A stretch of DNA of 64,000 bases from DATMER01 sp963741305 (GTDB taxonomy: Bacteria; Acidobacteriota; Thermoanaerobaculia; Multivoradales; UBA5704): positions 7,006,001-7,070,000 of the forward strand of contig CAVUHL010000003.1 of the NCBI GenBank assembly GCA_963741305.1, given 5' to 3'. Under the pieces are notes generated by a model. The model worked only from the letters and a program-made list of their open reading frames with translations. It did not search any database and was not told where the DNA came from. Positions 48,052-55,812 of this stretch are shown one piece after another. The position numbers and the translations under genes were made by a program. Numbering within the stretch: position 1 is the stretch's first letter; each line of letters begins with the position of its first letter.

Positions 48052-48342
48052 ATGCCAGACCGAGACGAGCAAATGGAACAATTGCGTGTGTTCATGAGCG
48101 AAATCGCCGAAGTAATGGACAGGCACGGGGAGGTCAGCCGGAACTTCGTACTTGCGGAGGCAGATCCCTCGGATATGGAGATTAGCTCTGAGGCGGACGG
48201 AGGAGATCTCTTGATGGCTGAAGCGGCACCCGAGAGTCTCCTGGCTGTTATGGATGCGCCCCGTCGGAAGGTATGTATCCGATTCGGGTTTGATCCCCGA
48301 ACAGGTCGCCGCGTCTGCTTGCAATGGGTCGATGCGCGTTGA
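48052..48342 (+). CDS. Small hypothetical protein downstream of the disrupted lipoprotein gene
   Basis: The 96-residue acidic protein (MPDRDEQMEQLRVFMSEIAEVMDRHGE) has no signal peptide or membrane helix. Its C-terminal end, RKVCIRFGFDPRTGRRVCLQWVDAR, has two cysteines spaced like a small beta hairpin. GAGAGGAG precedes the ATG. The gap to the interrupted lipoprotein gene is 23 bp, so they were probably one operon. No family recognised. The 200 bp up to the convergent lipid-kinase gene contain nothing I can support. Confidence 0.6.
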   Translation: MPDRDEQMEQLRVFMSEIAEVMDRHGEVSRNFVLAEADPSDMEISSEADGGDLLMAEAAPESLLAVMDAPRRKVCIRFGFDPRTGRRVCLQWVDAR

Positions 48343-48548
48343 GCTTTGAATGTAGAAGGTAAGCGTCAGCAGCACTGTGGAAATGGGGCGTCCTCGCCGG
48401 TTCTACGATTCGAGCGTACCGGCAGATGCGCTCTTGGGGCCGATTACCCACGCCGCCGGCTTGCCGTCGAAGAGCACGCTCTGAGCAGCACGCTCGGGAG
48501 CACTGCCAGAATAGGTTTCGGGCGAATGAAGAGAGAGAAACCTCAACC

Positions 48549-49478
48549 TTACCCGCTCGCCCCGTCTTCCACCGCGCTGAAAGCGCTCTCCTCCGCCGTG
48601 GAACCGACGATCACGCGTAACGCCCGGGGGAGGATCTCAAAGCGAGCCGTTCCCTCCCCGATCAATTCGCCGTCGACGTTGAACGCCATGGGCGGATCGC
48701 ACTCGACCTCCACCCGCGTGGCCCGGCGGAAGAGCAGGAGGTCGCTCTCCAAGTGCCGGCCTAGCAGCACCTGGGGCATGAGCACGGCGAGCTGAGGGAT
48801 CGTGGTCATGGGCGAGATCACTATATCGAGCAGCCCGTCGTCGAGGACCGCCGTCGGCGCCGCGGGGATGCCCGAGGCCACGTAGCGGCCGTTGGCAACC
48901 ACGATGTTGAACGTCTCCAGGCTCAGGACCTCGCCGCCGTTGAGGGTGATCTTGGTCAGGAAGCCCTTGAGCTCGGGCAGGGCGCCGATCGCTCCCCGCA
49001 GGTAGGCCAGCGGGCCCCAGGTCTCCTTGGCCTCGCTCGCCCGCTCGCTCACCTCGCCGCTGAAGCCGCCGACCGACATGTTCACGAAGCAGCGGCAGGT
49101 TTCGCCAATCGTGGCACGGGCCACGTCCAGGCTGCGGACGGTCCCCTCCAGGAGGATGGTCATGGCCGCCTCGAGGTCGCTCGGCACGCCGATCGAGCGG
49201 GCGAAGTCGTTGCCCGTGCCCAGAGGGATGAGGCCGAGGCGGGCCTTGCCGAAGTCCTCTGAGAGGCCGTTGAGCACCTCGTTGAGCGTGCCATCCCCGC
49301 CCGCGGCGACGACGAGGTCCGCGCCGCCGAGCACGGCTTCCCGGGCGAACCGCTCCGCGTCCCCGGCGGCCTCGGTCCGCAGCACATGGCTGTCCGGAAG
49401 CCGGGCGAACGCCGACTCCAGCATTGCCAGATCCTCCACGCTTCCCGCGCCGGGGTTGACGATGATGCAGGTAGGCAT
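48549..49478 (-). CDS. Diacylglycerol kinase-like lipid kinase (YegS/DagK family)
   Basis: The 309-residue protein has the catalytic-domain strings IIVNPGAG, VAAGGDGTLNEVLNGL near residue 57 and IPLGTGNDFARSIGVP near residue 83, and the second domain's NMSVGGFSGEVSERA and DDGLLDIVI. These define the soluble diacylglycerol-kinase family, which phosphorylates diacylglycerol, sphingosine-like or other lipids at the membrane. The gene follows the small membrane protein with only 3 bp between stop and start, so the two are co-transcribed. Confidence 0.92.
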   Translation of the reverse strand: MPTCIIVNPGAGSVEDLAMLESAFARLPDSHVLRTEAAGDAERFAREAVLGGADLVVAAGGDGTLNEVLNGLSEDFGKARLGLIPLGTGNDFARSIGVPSDLEAAMTILLEGTVRSLDVARATIGETCRCFVNMSVGGFSGEVSERASEAKETWGPLAYLRGAIGALPELKGFLTKITLNGGEVLSLETFNIVVANGRYVASGIPAAPTAVLDDGLLDIVISPMTTIPQLAVLMPQVLLGRHLESDLLLFRRATRVEVECDPPMAFNVDGELIGEGTARFEILPRALRVIVGSTAEESAFSAVEDGASG

Positions 49479-49481
49479 GGG

Positions 49482-49910
49482 TTAGCGGGTACCCGGCCGC
49501 GGAGCATACTCGTTGGGGCCGACCTGCCGCGTCTCGATGACGTTCGGGTCGTACGCCCGGCCGAGGTTGAACAGCCGGGCGGCGCCCCAGGCGATCGTCA
49601 GCGTCGGGATCGGCCCGGTGATCGGGATCAGCGCCTCGACGGCAGCCGTGTTGCGCAGCGCCTGGAGCCCGGCGCGGTTCAGGATCATCCAGATGATCGG
49701 CGCCGAGAAGACGTCCAGCGCCAGGTCGAGCAGGTCGAGCCCGATCACCAGGGAGAGGGGGACCGCGCGCACCGCCGTGAAGAAATCGGCATCGGGGGGC
49801 ACCCGGATGCGCTTCAGCTTGCGGATGGCATAGGTGAGCACCACGGCGGCCAGCACGAGGGCGACCACGGCGATGACGGCGAAGATCTTGAGAAGGTCGA
49901 CGAGCTCCAT
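49482..49910 (-). CDS. Membrane protein of unknown function, partner of the lipid kinase
   Basis: The 142-residue protein has a strong N-terminal membrane helix (LKIFAVIAVVALVLAAVVLTYAI), a basic segment (RKLKRIR), and further hydrophobic stretches around LSLVIGLDLLDLALDVF and the later GPIPTLTIAWGAARLF. No family recognised. GGAGAAAACA precedes the ATG at 49910. It lies in an operon with the lipid kinase and is divergent from a secreted protein gene with about 85 bp between starts. Confidence 0.75.
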   Translation of the reverse strand: MELVDLLKIFAVIAVVALVLAAVVLTYAIRKLKRIRVPPDADFFTAVRAVPLSLVIGLDLLDLALDVFSAPIIWMILNRAGLQALRNTAAVEALIPITGPIPTLTIAWGAARLFNLGRAYDPNVIETRQVGPNEYAPRPGTR

Positions 49911-49994
49911 TGTTTTCTCCTGGACGACGCTTTTGCGTCCTGCACCGTACACCCATGCAAGAAGTGTGTACGGTTCCTGCATGAAGGAGAGTCG

Positions 49995-51833
49995 ATGACG
50001 ATGAAGCACCTCAACCCATTCAACCCGCGCCGCGCTGGCATCCTGGCAGCCGGTTTGGCAGTCCTGCTGGCCGCCATGGTGACCGCCGTGGGCACTGCGG
50101 CCCCCAAAACGAGCCTCGCTCCTCGGGAAGCCCGTTACCTGGAGCTCGCCGTCGAGCAGATCCAGCGGATGGAGGGGAAGCGCGGCGGCCTCGGCCCCGA
50201 GTTCCAGCAGAACCTCGCCGCCGGAGCCCTGGCTTCCGCCGGTCTGGCTGCGGAGGGCAAGGCGGACGCGGCCAAGCGCCGGGAGGACGCGGTCCGCTGG
50301 GCCGCCGCGGCTCTCGATTCCTGCTCGAAGCGGTGGGCCACTGGCAAGTGCGCCCGCACCCAGCTCCCCCTCCAGCGCCTGCTTCTCCAGTATCCGGACG
50401 TGCTTCCCGCCGAGCTGCGCGACCGCATGCGCGCCGAGGTCTCCACCTCGCCCCCGCCGCCGGGCGCAGAGGCGATCCGCGACCCTTGGGCGTTCAAGGA
50501 GACGGAGAACCAGCGCATGGTCACGATGGCGCGCAGCCTGGTGGCGCACACCGTGGCCGGCACGCCGCAGTCGCCCGGCGCGCAGGGGTGGGGCGCCTAC
50601 GTCGAGGCCTTCCTCCTCGCCCACGACCAGAAGGGTTGGTACGAGGGCGAAAGCCACGGCTACATGGTGCTCTCCATCACGTCCCTGCTCCAGATCGCGG
50701 ACCATGCCCCGCAGGCACGGACGCGTGAGCTGGCCGCGCGGCAGCTCGACCTGATCTTCGCCGCCTGGGCTCAGGAGCAGGTCGGCGGCTTCCCGGCCGG
50801 CGCCAAGACGCGCACTTACAGCCACTGGGCGCTCAGCGACCGCAGCACGCCGTGGGCCGCCTGGGCCTGGATGCTCGCGGGGATCGGCAAGCCGGAGGGG
50901 ATGAACTTCATGGAGCGGCCCGACCTGGCCGTGGGCCGCTACGAGGTCCCGGAGTCGGTGGTGAAGCTGCTCGCCGACCGCCGCAAACAGGCCTCTTATG
51001 AAATCAAGCAGCGGCGGCAGATCCCCCTCGGGAAGCGCAAGGACCTGAACGCCTCGCTCTACAGCTACGCGACGCCGGACTACATCCTGGGCACGGCCCA
51101 GACCGTGGCCGGCATGGACCTGCAGGTCTCGGGCGGGCAGGAGATCGTCGCCACCCTCTATGCCGAGGGGACGGAGTTCGCGCCCGTCTACCTCTGGAGC
51201 CGCACCAGCAACTCGACGGAGGAGCGCTGGCGCAGCTGGATCAGCCAGGACCAGGCCGTGGGGAACAAGAACCTCGTCCTGGCGCGGCTCGGCGCGGGCG
51301 AGGCCCTCGGCCACGCCTACCTGGCGCCCGCCTGGTCGCAGCCCGAGGTAATGGGAGACGTGGCCGTCTCGCGCTACGGAGACACCTACGTGGCCCTGGT
51401 CAGCCCGGGCGGCTGGGACGTGGCGGCGGCGCAGGAGCGCTTCCCGGACTACTACGGCCAGAGCAAGCTCATCCGCGGCTCCTGGGTCGCGGTGCCGAAG
51501 CGCCAACCTGCCACTGTTGCCCTGGAGGTGGGGCGCCGTGCCGAGCACGGCGAGTTCGAGGCCTGGAAGAAGAAGGTGGCGGCGGCCCGCCTGGAAGGAG
51601 CGTCGTCGCCGGGGGCCGAGCTCCGCTACGCCGCCAGCGACGGCGCCAGGCTCAGCTTCATCCCCGGGCAGAGCGCGGCCGCGGCCGGCCGCGCCGTGGA
51701 GGCCCAGAGCTATCCCTTCCTCCAGGGCCCGTTCCTCTCCAGCGAGGGCGGCGGGAGGTGGACGTTCAAGTTCGGCTCGTTCCACAAGGATTTCGAAAGG
51801 CTGGAGCCTGGATCGCAAAAACCTGCGACTTGA
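49995..51833 (+). CDS. Secreted protein, possible polysaccharide lyase-like alpha-toroid fold
   Basis: The 612-residue protein has a signal peptide (AGILAAGLAVLLAAMVTAVGTAA). The first half is helical with repeated Trp/Tyr-rich turns (GWYEGESHGYMVLSITSLLQIA, YSHWALSDRSTPWAAWAWMLAGIG), and the second half is beta-rich. That order, alpha toroid then beta sandwich, is seen in heparinase- and alginate-lyase-like enzymes, so a periplasmic or secreted glycan-active role is possible. I see no catalytic motif clear enough to be sure. AAGGAG precedes the ATG at 49995, and a BrkB-like gene follows after 36 bp. Confidence 0.6.
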   Translation: MTMKHLNPFNPRRAGILAAGLAVLLAAMVTAVGTAAPKTSLAPREARYLELAVEQIQRMEGKRGGLGPEFQQNLAAGALASAGLAAEGKADAAKRREDAVRWAAAALDSCSKRWATGKCARTQLPLQRLLLQYPDVLPAELRDRMRAEVSTSPPPPGAEAIRDPWAFKETENQRMVTMARSLVAHTVAGTPQSPGAQGWGAYVEAFLLAHDQKGWYEGESHGYMVLSITSLLQIADHAPQARTRELAARQLDLIFAAWAQEQVGGFPAGAKTRTYSHWALSDRSTPWAAWAWMLAGIGKPEGMNFMERPDLAVGRYEVPESVVKLLADRRKQASYEIKQRRQIPLGKRKDLNASLYSYATPDYILGTAQTVAGMDLQVSGGQEIVATLYAEGTEFAPVYLWSRTSNSTEERWRSWISQDQAVGNKNLVLARLGAGEALGHAYLAPAWSQPEVMGDVAVSRYGDTYVALVSPGGWDVAAAQERFPDYYGQSKLIRGSWVAVPKRQPATVALEVGRRAEHGEFEAWKKKVAAARLEGASSPGAELRYAASDGARLSFIPGQSAAAAGRAVEAQSYPFLQGPFLSSEGGGRWTFKFGSFHKDFERLEPGSQKPAT

Positions 51834-51869
51834 GAAGACTTCCAAGCGCTTGAAGGAGGTACCCCCACC

Positions 51870-52829
51870 ATGAGCCTCAAGCCCGCGTTCGACATGCTCA
51901 AGGAGAGCTTCAACGAATGGAAGGAGGACGACGCCCTGGAGCTCGGGGCGGCGCTCGCCTACTACACGATCTTCTCCATCGCCCCGCTGCTGCTCATCGT
52001 CATCGCCGTCGCAGGCCTGGTCTGGGGCCGGGAAGCTGCGCAGGGGCAGATCTACACCCAGTTCGACAACCTGCTCGGCGCCCAGGGGGCGGCGGCGCTG
52101 CAGACCATGGTCGGCAACGCGGCGAAGCAGGGTGACAAGACCGGCATCCTGGCGACGGTGATCGCGGGCATCACGGTCCTGTTCGGCGCTACCGGCGTGT
52201 TCGCGCAGCTCCAGAGCGCGCTCAACAAAATCTGGAACGTGGAGGCCCGGCCGAAGAGCGGCATCATGGGCTTCATCATGACCCGGGTCGTCTCCTTCGG
52301 CATGATCCTCGGGATCGGCTTCCTGCTCCTGGTCTCGCTGGTGGTCTCGGCCGGCCTGGCCGCGGTCAACGGCTACATGAGCGGCCTGATCCCCGGGGCC
52401 GAGTGGGTCTTCCAGGTCATCCACTTCGTCATCGCTTTCGGAGTGGTGACGCTGCTCTTCGCCATGATCTACCGCTTCCTGCCGGACGTGAAGATCGCCT
52501 GGCGCGACGTCTGGGTGGGCGCGGCGATCACGGCGCTGCTGTTCACGATCGGCAAGTTCGCGATCGGCCTGTACCTGGGGCACAGCAGCGCGGCTTCCGT
52601 CTTCGGGGCGGCGGGCTCGCTGGTCATCGTGCTGCTCTGGATCTACTACTCGACCCAGATCCTGTTCTTCGGCGCGGAGCTGACGCAGGTGTACGCGCGG
52701 CGGTACGGGTCCAACATCGTCCCGGATGAGGACGCGGTGCGGGTGAGGGAAGTGAAGGAAGTGGTGGAAGACGGAAAGGGGGCGCCGAAGCGCCCCCAGA
52801 GGCCGTCACGTCAGGAGGTTAGAAGCTGA
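51870..52829 (+). CDS. YihY/BrkB-family inner-membrane protein
   Basis: The 319-residue protein has about six membrane helices and the family strings ALELGAALAYYTIFSIAPLLLIVIAV near residue 22, LNKIWNVEARP, and LWIYYSTQILFFGAELTQVYARRYG near residue 255. BrkB proteins were once called RNase BN; their role is unknown, with transport or envelope stress suggested. The C-terminal tail is charged and presumably cytoplasmic. AGGAGGT precedes the ATG. It overlaps the convergent TonB receptor gene by 11 bp. Confidence 0.92.
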   Translation: MSLKPAFDMLKESFNEWKEDDALELGAALAYYTIFSIAPLLLIVIAVAGLVWGREAAQGQIYTQFDNLLGAQGAAALQTMVGNAAKQGDKTGILATVIAGITVLFGATGVFAQLQSALNKIWNVEARPKSGIMGFIMTRVVSFGMILGIGFLLLVSLVVSAGLAAVNGYMSGLIPGAEWVFQVIHFVIAFGVVTLLFAMIYRFLPDVKIAWRDVWVGAAITALLFTIGKFAIGLYLGHSSAASVFGAAGSLVIVLLWIYYSTQILFFGAELTQVYARRYGSNIVPDEDAVRVREVKEVVEDGKGAPKRPQRPSRQEVRS

Positions 52830-55707
52830 ACCGGACGCCGAGCTGCGCCAGGCGCTGCTCGCCCTGGAGCGGGTCGCCGGCATAGGCGCTCGGCGCACCC
52901 AGGCGGTTGAACGCCGTCGGGTTCTCCTCGTTGAACACGTTGAACACCTCGCCGATCAGCTCGATGCCGAACTGGTTGGCGAAGGTGAACTCCTTGGACA
53001 GCCGCAGGTCGAGCTGCGAGAAGGAAGCTCCGCGCTCAGTGTTGACGCCGGTGCCGCCCGGGAAGTCGTAGGGGAAGCCGTCGCCGTTGAGGTCCGTGGT
53101 GCTGAAGACGCTGTACGGACGGGCCGAGCGGTAGCGGAACATGCCCGAGACGTTGATTCCGAGCGGAGCCCGGTACACCGCGCTCAGGGTGATGCGGTGG
53201 CGGGCGTCGGTGTTGAGCGGCCCGAAGCACTTGGAGCACTGCGGGTCGAGCGGGTTGGGCGAGACGTCGCGGCGGGCGCCGCCCAGGTCGGACTGGTGGC
53301 CGGCATCCGTGAGGCGGAACTCGTCAGCGCCTGCGAGGACGTTGCCGGTGGTCTCGGAGTAGGTATAGAAGCTCTGCAGCTCGAGCTTGTCGCTCAAGCG
53401 GGCACGGGCGCTCAGGTTGACGCCGGTGTAGTTGGCCTGTCCGTCGCCGTACCACATCCGGAAGTTGCCGAACGGGAAGCGCCGGGTCTCGGTCGGATCC
53501 TGCACGCCATTGCGGTTGGCGTCGTTGAACGGGTTGGCCCGGAAGCGGTAGGGGATGTCGCGGTAGTTGATCCGCACGGCCTCGAGGTTGAGGCCGAGCC
53601 AGTTGGTCGCCTGCCACGAGTAGCCGAGCGAGCCCTGCGCGGCGTAGGGGGTGGCGAGCGTCGGCGAGGCCACCTCGTTCGGCGGCGGGATGTCGGCGCT
53701 GGGGAGCTGGTTCGGCGGCAGCGGCTGGCCCGGCTGGAAGAGGGTGCCGTCCGGGTTCCTGATGCCCTGGTCGTTGTGGTTGTTGTAGACCACGCCGTAG
53801 TTCGACTGCACGGCCGCGGAGGGGAAGAGGATGGTGGCGTTGGTATAGGGGAAGTCGTAGTAGATGCCCCAGCCGCCGCGCAGGAGCTGGCGGCCGTCGC
53901 CCTTGAGGTCGTAGGTGAAGCCGAGGCGCGGGCCGATGTTGTCGTCGTCGTTCTCGAGCACGCCGCCGTTGCCGCCCTGGAAGTCGCGCAGGTAGTACTC
54001 GGTGAACCGGGTCTGCGTCGACAGGTGCTGCCAGATCGGGTTCGAGCGCTGGTCGAGGTCGAAGCCGTCCCAGTAGTCGTAGCGCAGGCCGAGGTTGAGC
54101 GTCAGGCGGTCGTTCCAGTAGATGTCGTCCTGGACGTAGCCGCTGTACTGGTCGACCGGGGTCTCCTCGCCGAAGAACCCGCCGAAGACGGTGATGTCGG
54201 TCACCGGCGAGCCGAGGCGGTCCTCCTTGAGGGCGTACTGGCCGGAAAGGCCGGTCGAGAAGTCGCCGCCGAGCACGGGCTCGTGGATGTAGTTGAGGCC
54301 GGCCTTGAGCTGGTGCGTGCGGCCGCCGAGGGTGCGCGAGAAGCTCAGGTCGTCGCGGTACTGGTACTTCGTCTGGTTCGTGCTCTGCGGCGTGTTGATG
54401 TTCTGGCCGAAGTGCACGCCGGACGGGAAGTAGACGTTGGGCGCGTTGGAGTCGGCGGTGATCAGGTTCTCGAACTTGGTGTACTGGAACAGGAACTCGT
54501 TCAGCGTATCGGAGCTGAACTGCAGGGTGTGGCTGGCGAGCACCGAGCTGTACTCGTTGCTGATCGTGCCCAGCGAGTCGGGCGCCGCCAGCGGGCTCGG
54601 GCCATATTTGTCGCTGTTCTCCTGGAAGCCATAGCGCACCTGGAGGTACTGCGCGGGCGAGATGTCGACGGTCATCTTGGCGGTGCCGAGCCGGTCCTCG
54701 AACGGGATGGGCACGGAGGTGCCGTCGAGGCTGGGCAGGATGCCGCCGGTGTTGACGGTGTAGACGGTCTCGCGGTCGGTCTGCTCGATGGTGGCGAAGA
54801 AGTGGGCGCGGTCACGCACGATCGGACCGCCAATGGCGAGGCCGTACTGCTGGCGCTCCAGGGGCTGCTTGTCGACGCCGGCGAGCTCCTCGGACGTGGT
54901 CCGGGTGGCCAGGCTGTCGTCGCGGAAATAGCCCCAGGCGCTGCCCTCGAAGTTGTTGGTGCCGGTCTTGGTCACCACGGTGAGGACGCCGCCGGAGGAG
55001 CGGCCGTACTCCGCCTTGTACTGCTGCGTCTGGATGTTGAACTCCGCGACGCTCTCCAGGTTGAAGTTCTGCAGCGCGCCGCCGATCGTGTCGTCGGTGT
55101 TGTCGCCGCCGTCGATCACGTAGTTGACGTTGCGCCCGATGCCGCCGTTGACGGCGACGGTGAGCTGGCCGGGCTTGGTCGGGTCGGAGTTGTAGGAGAG
55201 CCCGGTGCCGGGCGCCAGGATGGCCAGGTTGGCGAACTGGCGGCCGTTCAGGGGCAGGTTCTCGAGCTGCTCCTCGCTGACCACGGTGCCGATGCTGGGC
55301 GTGGTCTGGACGAGGGGGGCCTCGTCCACCACGGTGATCTGCTCCTCGACCGAGGCCGAGCTCATCTCGATCTCGAGCGAGCGGGTGGTGGCGACGTTGA
55401 GCCGCACCTCCTCGATCGTGACCGTGGCGAAGCCCGAGAGCTCAGCCGTGACCGTGTACAGGCCGATCGGGAGCGAGGGGAGGGTGAACCCGCCGTCCGA
55501 GCCGGACACGACCACGCGGTCGAGGCCCGTGTCGTTGTTCCTGGCCGTGACGGTGACGCCGGGAAGGGCGGCGCCTTCCGGGTCCTCGACTCGGCCGCTC
55601 AGGTTGGCGGCCGACATCTGGGCGTTCGCGGCCGGCGCGAGGGTGGCGATCGCCGCCAGCGCCACTAGCGCGAGCAGGACCGCAGTGAAAGGTTTCTTCA
55701 AGCTCAT
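52819..55707 (-). CDS. Oar-like TonB-dependent outer-membrane receptor with carboxypeptidase-regulatory domain
   Basis: The 962-residue outer-membrane protein has a signal peptide cut near ANAQM, then a carboxypeptidase-regulatory beta sandwich (LSGRVEDPEGAALPGVTVTA, GFTLPSLPIGLYTVTAEL), a plug with LENLPLNGRQFANLAILAPG, NYVIDGGDNTDD and SGGVLTVVTKTGTN, and a long beta barrel ending in VRFSF, the aromatic C-terminus for BamA-dependent insertion. Oar-type receptors are especially numerous in Acidobacteriota and probably import large or polymeric substrates. GGAGGTCGAGAGT precedes the ATG. It follows the sulfatase-TPR lipoprotein on the same strand, so the two may act together. Confidence 0.93.
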   Translation of the reverse strand: MSLKKPFTAVLLALVALAAIATLAPAANAQMSAANLSGRVEDPEGAALPGVTVTARNNDTGLDRVVVSGSDGGFTLPSLPIGLYTVTAELSGFATVTIEEVRLNVATTRSLEIEMSSASVEEQITVVDEAPLVQTTPSIGTVVSEEQLENLPLNGRQFANLAILAPGTGLSYNSDPTKPGQLTVAVNGGIGRNVNYVIDGGDNTDDTIGGALQNFNLESVAEFNIQTQQYKAEYGRSSGGVLTVVTKTGTNNFEGSAWGYFRDDSLATRTTSEELAGVDKQPLERQQYGLAIGGPIVRDRAHFFATIEQTDRETVYTVNTGGILPSLDGTSVPIPFEDRLGTAKMTVDISPAQYLQVRYGFQENSDKYGPSPLAAPDSLGTISNEYSSVLASHTLQFSSDTLNEFLFQYTKFENLITADSNAPNVYFPSGVHFGQNINTPQSTNQTKYQYRDDLSFSRTLGGRTHQLKAGLNYIHEPVLGGDFSTGLSGQYALKEDRLGSPVTDITVFGGFFGEETPVDQYSGYVQDDIYWNDRLTLNLGLRYDYWDGFDLDQRSNPIWQHLSTQTRFTEYYLRDFQGGNGGVLENDDDNIGPRLGFTYDLKGDGRQLLRGGWGIYYDFPYTNATILFPSAAVQSNYGVVYNNHNDQGIRNPDGTLFQPGQPLPPNQLPSADIPPPNEVASPTLATPYAAQGSLGYSWQATNWLGLNLEAVRINYRDIPYRFRANPFNDANRNGVQDPTETRRFPFGNFRMWYGDGQANYTGVNLSARARLSDKLELQSFYTYSETTGNVLAGADEFRLTDAGHQSDLGGARRDVSPNPLDPQCSKCFGPLNTDARHRITLSAVYRAPLGINVSGMFRYRSARPYSVFSTTDLNGDGFPYDFPGGTGVNTERGASFSQLDLRLSKEFTFANQFGIELIGEVFNVFNEENPTAFNRLGAPSAYAGDPLQGEQRLAQLGVRFSF

Positions 55708-55812
55708 ACTCTCGACCTCCTTATGGGAGTCCTATGGATTGAAAAAGGAACGGAGCTCCATTCCTGAAAGACCTTGATCCGAACGGCTCTCCAACCGTGT
55801 CAGGGCGGCTGA

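Noticed and set aside
49482..52583. A 1033-codon minus-strand open frame covering the secreted protein and BrkB-like genes
   Set aside because: It is antisense to two genes with clear signal peptide, membrane helices or family motifs. Only its last 143 codons, starting at 49910 with a ribosome site, form a credible gene.
53197..55668. An 823-codon plus-strand open frame opposite the TonB receptor
   Set aside because: It is a GC-driven antisense shadow with repetitive Val/Gly/Glu/Ala composition and no ribosome site; the receptor frame has full domain structure.
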